Positions 5,734 through 7,457 of a stretch of 7,457 nucleotides of DNA are shown one piece after another. Both the position numbers and the translations under genes were made by a program. Under the pieces are notes generated by a model. It was not told where the DNA came from, did not search any database, and saw only the letters and a list, made by a program, of their open reading frames with translations. Position 1 is the first letter of the stretch, and every line of letters begins with the position of its first letter. The DNA comes from JBHHWH01 sp046756405 (GTDB lineage: Bacteria; Actinomycetota; Acidimicrobiia; Spongiisociales; ZC4RG35): the NCBI GenBank assembly GCA_046756405.1, contig JBHHWH010000102.1, forward strand, positions 1 through 7,457. The letters run 5' to 3'.

Positions 5734-5762
5734 ACGCTGTGCTGGGCCTTGCTGTCTCGGAT

Positions 5763-5774
5763 GCCGCTAGCGGC
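5763..5774. repeat. 12-bp perfect palindrome GCCGCTAGCGGC
   Basis: The 12 bases are their own reverse complement. It lies 30 bases from the inverted repeat at 5720-5733 and is followed by CGCGT-CGAGCT-ACGCG at 5800-5815, making three short dyads in under 100 bases. In GC-rich DNA such dyads arise by chance quite often, so the function is open. Confidence 0.3.
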
Positions 5775-5973
5775 TGAGAGCGTCCCGAATCCGGATAGGC
5801 GCGTCGAGCTACGCGGACCTGCGGGCTCTGGGCTGGCGATGAAGTCGGGCGGTCCCCCGCATGGTCAGCTCAGAGAGATAGGGCTCGGCGATCCTGACGC
5901 CCTAGTTGGGCACCTCGAGGTTGTTCGTCGTAGGCTTCGGAGGCGTGCGAGTAGTCAGTGCCGGTCGACACCG

Positions 5974-5979
5974 TAGAAT
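5974..5979 (+). promoter_or_regulatory. Candidate -10 box of tRNA-Ala
   Basis: TAGAAT ends 15 bases before the tRNA-Ala 5' end and is identical to the hexamer in front of tRNA-Ile on the other strand. A weak -35 candidate, TAGTCA at 5952-5957, has 16-base spacing. Both tRNA upstream regions also share AGTCAG followed by CCGGT. Confidence 0.45.
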
Positions 5980-5994
5980 CGGGCGTATCCCGGC

Positions 5995-6068
5995 GGGGAC
6001 GTAGCTCAGCCAGGAAGAGCACCGGCTTTGCAAGCCGGGGGTCGTGGGTTCAAATCCCATCGTCTCCA
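5995..6068 (+). tRNA. tRNA-Ala (anticodon TGC)
   Basis: A complete 74-nt cloverleaf is present. The acceptor stem is GGGGACG with CGTCTCC (one G-T pair), the D stem GCTC with GAGC, the anticodon stem CCGGC with GCCGG around TTTGCAA (anticodon TGC), and the T stem GTGGG with CCCAT around TTCAAAT, with discriminator A at 6068. The following CTC shows that CCA is not encoded. It reads GCA and other GCN codons. The thiolase gene begins 67 bases downstream on the same strand. In many Actinobacteria tRNA-Ile(GAT) and tRNA-Ala(TGC) are immediate neighbours; here they are separated by 5.6 kb and oppositely oriented. Confidence 0.96.
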
Positions 6069-6135
6069 CTCGGAACAGTCGGAAGGTTGCGACCACGGGT
6101 TCCGTTTCTAAGTGAGCAGAGAGCAGGGAGCTGAT

Positions 6136-7314
6136 ATGAGAAACACAGTGATCGTCGACGCGGTGAGGACACCCCTCGGCCGCCGCAATGGGGTCTTCAA
6201 GGACATTCACGCCGTAGATCTAGCCTCGATACCCCTGAAAGCTCTGGTGGAACGGAACCAGCTCGATCCAGAGCTCATCGATGACGTGGTGATGGGCAAT
6301 GTGATGCAAATCGGGGAGCAGGCCTACAACGTCGCCCGCAACGCGGTGCTCGCTTCGGGATGGCCTGAGTCGGTGCCGGGAGTGACCATCGACCGCCAGT
6401 GTGGCTCCTCCCAGCAGGCTGCCCATTTCGCCGCCCAGGCCGTCATGGCGGGTGTCCAGGACGTCGTGGTCGCGGCCGGGGTGGAGTCTATGACCCGGGT
6501 TCCCATGGGGAGCACGGTGGAGAAGGGTCCGGGTTTCCCCTTCGGTCCCCAGGTGTTGGAGCGGTACGCCAATGGCCTGGTACCCCAGGGAATCTCCGCG
6601 GAGATGATCGCCGACAAGTGGGGCATTTCCCGAGAGGAGTTGGACGAGCTCTCCCTCGAGTCGCATCGCAGGGCTGCTCGAGCCACCGAGGAGGGCCGCT
6701 TTGAAGGTCAAATCATTCCCGTGGAGGTGACCCGGGAGGATGGGACTACCGAGATGGTCACCCGTGACGAGGGTATCCGCTGGGATACGTCCCTGGAGAA
6801 ACTGGCCTCTCTCCAGCCGGCCTTCAAGAGTGATGGCAAGATAACCGCCGGCAACTCTTCTCAGATCACCGACGGCGCGGCCGCGGTGCTGATCATGTCC
6901 GAGGACAAAGCCGAGGAGCTGGGCCTGGAGCCCAAGGCACGCCTGCACAGCTTCGCCGTTGTTGGCGTCGACCCGATCACGATGCTCACCGGCCCCATCC
7001 CTGCCACCGAGAAGGTGCTGAAGCGGGCCGGGCTCGACATCGATGAGATCGACCTGTTCGAGGTCAACGAGGCCTTCGCCTCGGTGACGGTGGCGTGGCG
7101 GATGGAGCACGGCGGCACCGATCCCATGGCCCTCTGGGAGCGGACCAACGTCAACGGGGGCGCCATCGCCCTCGGCCACCCGCTGGGAGCTTCCGGGGCC
7201 CGGCTCATGACCACTCTGGTCTGGGAGCTGGAGCGTATCGGTGGCCGCTACGGCCTTCAGACCATGTGCGAGGGTGGAGGTATGGCCAACGCCACCATCA
7301 TCGAGAGGATCTGA
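6136..7314 (+). CDS. Acetyl-CoA acetyltransferase / 3-ketoacyl-CoA thiolase (FadA/AtoB family)
   Basis: The 392-residue protein is full length for the thiolase family. It opens MRNTVIVDAVRTPLGRRNG. The acyl-accepting Cys89 is in TIDRQCGSSQQAA, Asn311 in EVNEAFA, His348 in GGAIALGHPLGASGAR and the second catalytic Cys378 in QTMCEGGGMANATI, so all four thiolase active-site elements are intact. The enzyme cleaves 3-ketoacyl-CoA with CoA, or condenses two acetyl-CoA in reverse. It acts in the cytoplasm in beta-oxidation, acetoacetyl-CoA or storage metabolism; chain-length preference cannot be read by eye. ATG 6136 is chosen because AGGGAG (6125-6130) lies 5 bases before it; an in-frame GTG at 6112 would add 8 unlikely residues. 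It follows tRNA-Ala and precedes a small membrane-protein gene just after its stop. Confidence 0.95.
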   Translation: MRNTVIVDAVRTPLGRRNGVFKDIHAVDLASIPLKALVERNQLDPELIDDVVMGNVMQIGEQAYNVARNAVLASGWPESVPGVTIDRQCGSSQQAAHFAAQAVMAGVQDVVVAAGVESMTRVPMGSTVEKGPGFPFGPQVLERYANGLVPQGISAEMIADKWGISREELDELSLESHRRAARATEEGRFEGQIIPVEVTREDGTTEMVTRDEGIRWDTSLEKLASLQPAFKSDGKITAGNSSQITDGAAAVLIMSEDKAEELGLEPKARLHSFAVVGVDPITMLTGPIPATEKVLKRAGLDIDEIDLFEVNEAFASVTVAWRMEHGGTDPMALWERTNVNGGAIALGHPLGASGARLMTTLVWELERIGGRYGLQTMCEGGGMANATIIERI

Positions 7315-7317
7315 CGC

Positions 7318-7457
7318 CTGACCGGCAGCCTCGCCCTCGACGTCGCACTTGCTGTAGTTCTCGGCGTTCTCATCTGGCGAGGGTCGGTGGCACTGATCCG
7401 AATGCTGTCCACTCCGCCCCCGGAGGTGGACCCCACCGATGTGGTGGCCGTGGACCA
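7318..7457 (+). CDS. Small membrane protein, N-terminal part (runs off the window), possible CTG start
   Basis: The frame right after the thiolase stop reads LTGSLALDVALAVVLGVLIW, then RGSVALIRMLSTPPPEVDPT, and stays open to the edge. Residues 5-20 form one hydrophobic membrane segment, followed by a basic patch (R-x6-R) and a Pro-rich, acidic linker, so a single-pass anchor with a cytoplasmic domain after it is likely. The frame is the same as that of the thiolase, so translation cannot begin before the stop at 7312-7314, and there is no ATG, GTG or TTG before the membrane segment. CTG 7318, with GAGAGG about 9 bases before it, is the only candidate; a missed base is the alternative. Short actinobacterial proteins with such an anchor and Pro-rich linker often follow thiolase genes, but I cannot name the family. 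Confidence 0.55.
   Translation, partial: MTGSLALDVALAVVLGVLIWRGSVALIRMLSTPPPEVDPTDVVAVD

Larger units (their letters stand above)
5466..5970. other. Gene-poor stretch between the cupin gene and tRNA-Ala
   Basis: No convincing full-length gene is present in these roughly 500 bases. The longest plus-strand frame (ending at 5976) is Pro/Arg-rich, as expected from antisense or non-coding GC-rich DNA, although a strong AGGAGGAAGGAG at 5595-5606 precedes an ATG at 5611. The minus strand has a coding-like stretch ending at 5624 and a 31-codon frame at 5526-5621. Short palindromes occur at 5720-5733, 5763-5774 and 5800-5815. It should contain the promoter of the cupin-methyltransferase pair; I cannot identify it. 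Decayed genes or a regulatory region are both possible. Confidence 0.5.

Noticed and set aside
5611..5976. Plus-strand 121-residue frame behind a strong Shine-Dalgarno
   Set aside because: Composition is Pro/Arg-dominated with no motif, and it ends in the tRNA-Ala promoter; only the ribosome-binding site is noteworthy, and it is kept as a finding.
5902..6210. Minus-strand 102-residue frame containing METMGFEPTTPGLQSR-like text
   Set aside because: It is antisense to tRNA-Ala; this peptide is a well-known false protein produced by translating the reverse of tRNA genes.
6220..7179. 319-residue minus-strand frame opposite the thiolase
   Set aside because: The thiolase is complete with all active-site motifs; the antisense frame is His/Gly/Leu-rich without recognisable domains.

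Overview
The window is GC-rich DNA with dense GC-rich codons, GTG and TTG starts, and protein families common in Actinobacteria: a class III cyclase fused to a STAND-type ATPase, a three-cysteine ferredoxin, a FadA-type thiolase, and a tRNA-linked integrase with an actinobacterial-looking N-terminus. An environmental actinobacterium is the best guess; I cannot place it more finely.

Layout from left to right. Positions 1-169 (minus) hold the decayed or miscalled N-terminus of a tyrosine-recombinase-type integrase. It lies 152 bases downstream of the 3' end of a tRNA-Ile(GAT) gene (322-396, minus), the classic position of an integrated element. A divergent intergenic region (397-556) carries a strong inverted repeat and a Shine-Dalgarno sequence buried in a hairpin. 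Next comes a very large signalling gene (557-4244, plus): a nucleotide cyclase domain, an AAA_16/STAND ATPase, a long TPR-like helical region and a shortened LuxR-type HTH tail. Its cyclase part is broken by two single-base losses, and the rest is open from 957. A small ferredoxin gene overlaps its last 10 bases. Convergent to these lies a minus-strand pair: a cupin gene followed by a SAM-dependent methyltransferase. A gene-poor stretch (5466-5994) follows, with short palindromes and a few weak coding-like remnants. Then come tRNA-Ala(TGC) (5995-6068, plus), a complete acetyl-CoA acetyltransferase/3-ketoacyl-CoA thiolase (6136-7314, plus), and the start of a small membrane protein running off the right edge, with no ATG, GTG or TTG in the expected place.

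How the parts may work together. The cyclase-ATPase-TPR protein looks like a signal-integrating regulator. The overlap suggests the ferredoxin is translated in step with it, which hints at redox input or a shared electron-transfer job, but this is inference. The thiolase and the small membrane protein downstream are probably housekeeping fatty-acid or acetoacetyl-CoA metabolism. The two tRNAs often sit side by side in Actinobacteria; here they are 5.6 kb apart and in opposite orientation, so the middle of the window may be inserted or rearranged DNA.

No clear-cut new system (defence island, CRISPR array, retron and so on) is visible. The most unusual parts are the regulator with its shortened HTH and coupled ferredoxin, the integrase relic at tRNA-Ile, and the clustering of three one-base losses in the first kilobase, which may be a sequence-quality problem rather than biology.
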